The translations under genes and the position numbers were made by a program. Shown here piece by piece: positions 5,827 through 5,829 of a DNA stretch of 5,829 nt (position 1 is its first letter; every line of letters begins with the position of its first letter). The DNA is taken from contig CAZQVW010000161.1 of assembly GCA_964596865.1 (NCBI GenBank), forward strand, positions 1-5,829, given 5' to 3'. The stretch is from UBA6382 sp964596865 (GTDB taxonomy: Bacteria > Bacteroidota > Bacteroidia > Bacteroidales > Bacteroidaceae). The notes beneath the pieces are model-generated. The model had not been told where the DNA came from. It did no database searches and saw nothing but the letters and a program-made list of their open reading frames with translations.

Positions 5827-5829
5827 TAG

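Larger units (their letters stand above)
5458..5829. other. 372-bp gene-free region upstream of lysS
   Basis: No credible coding sequence is present. From left to right it holds the short lysS leader and promoter (to about 5519), about 45 bp of unremarkable AT-rich sequence, the 20-21 bp tandem repeat array (5567-5774), and two palindromic boxes at the right edge. A small hairpin (CGCA arms at 5779-5782 and 5787-5790), with six T residues beyond it on the minus strand (5768-5773), could be a weak terminator for a gene beyond the right edge. The stem is short and the T-run is offset, so I do not call it. Confidence 0.6.

Overview
This window looks like chromosomal DNA from a member of the Bacteroidales (phylum Bacteroidota). 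Three things point there. Two promoter elements match the Bacteroidota -7 consensus TAnnTTTG. The lysyl-tRNA synthetase carries the long C-terminal extension typical of this phylum. The gene order lysS-gpsA-pgi-HAD phosphatase is, from memory, the one seen around the characterised HAD pyrophosphatase of Bacteroides thetaiotaomicron. The family within the order cannot be fixed from this sequence.

All recognised genes lie on the minus strand, so they read from right to left. At the right (5458-5829) is a gene-free stretch. It holds a pair of palindromic boxes at the window edge, a degenerate array of about ten 20-21 bp tandem repeats, and then a promoter close to the lysS start. Next come lysS (lysyl-tRNA synthetase), gpsA (glycerol-3-phosphate dehydrogenase, 5 bp after lysS), pgi (glucose-6-phosphate isomerase, 121 bp after gpsA) and a HAD-family phosphatase most like an inorganic pyrophosphatase (70 bp after pgi). 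A rho-independent terminator follows the HAD gene. The simplest reading is one four-gene transcription unit.

At the left edge (1-263) is the 5' part of a separate gene for an exported protein of unknown function. Its promoter sits on top of the operon terminator, and its base composition is much more AT-rich than the operon.

The four operon genes are housekeeping: tRNA charging, phospholipid backbone supply, upper glycolysis/gluconeogenesis, and probably pyrophosphate removal. The last fits loosely with lysS, which makes pyrophosphate. The least explained part is the non-coding DNA upstream of lysS. No mobile element, CRISPR array, tRNA or rRNA was recognised.
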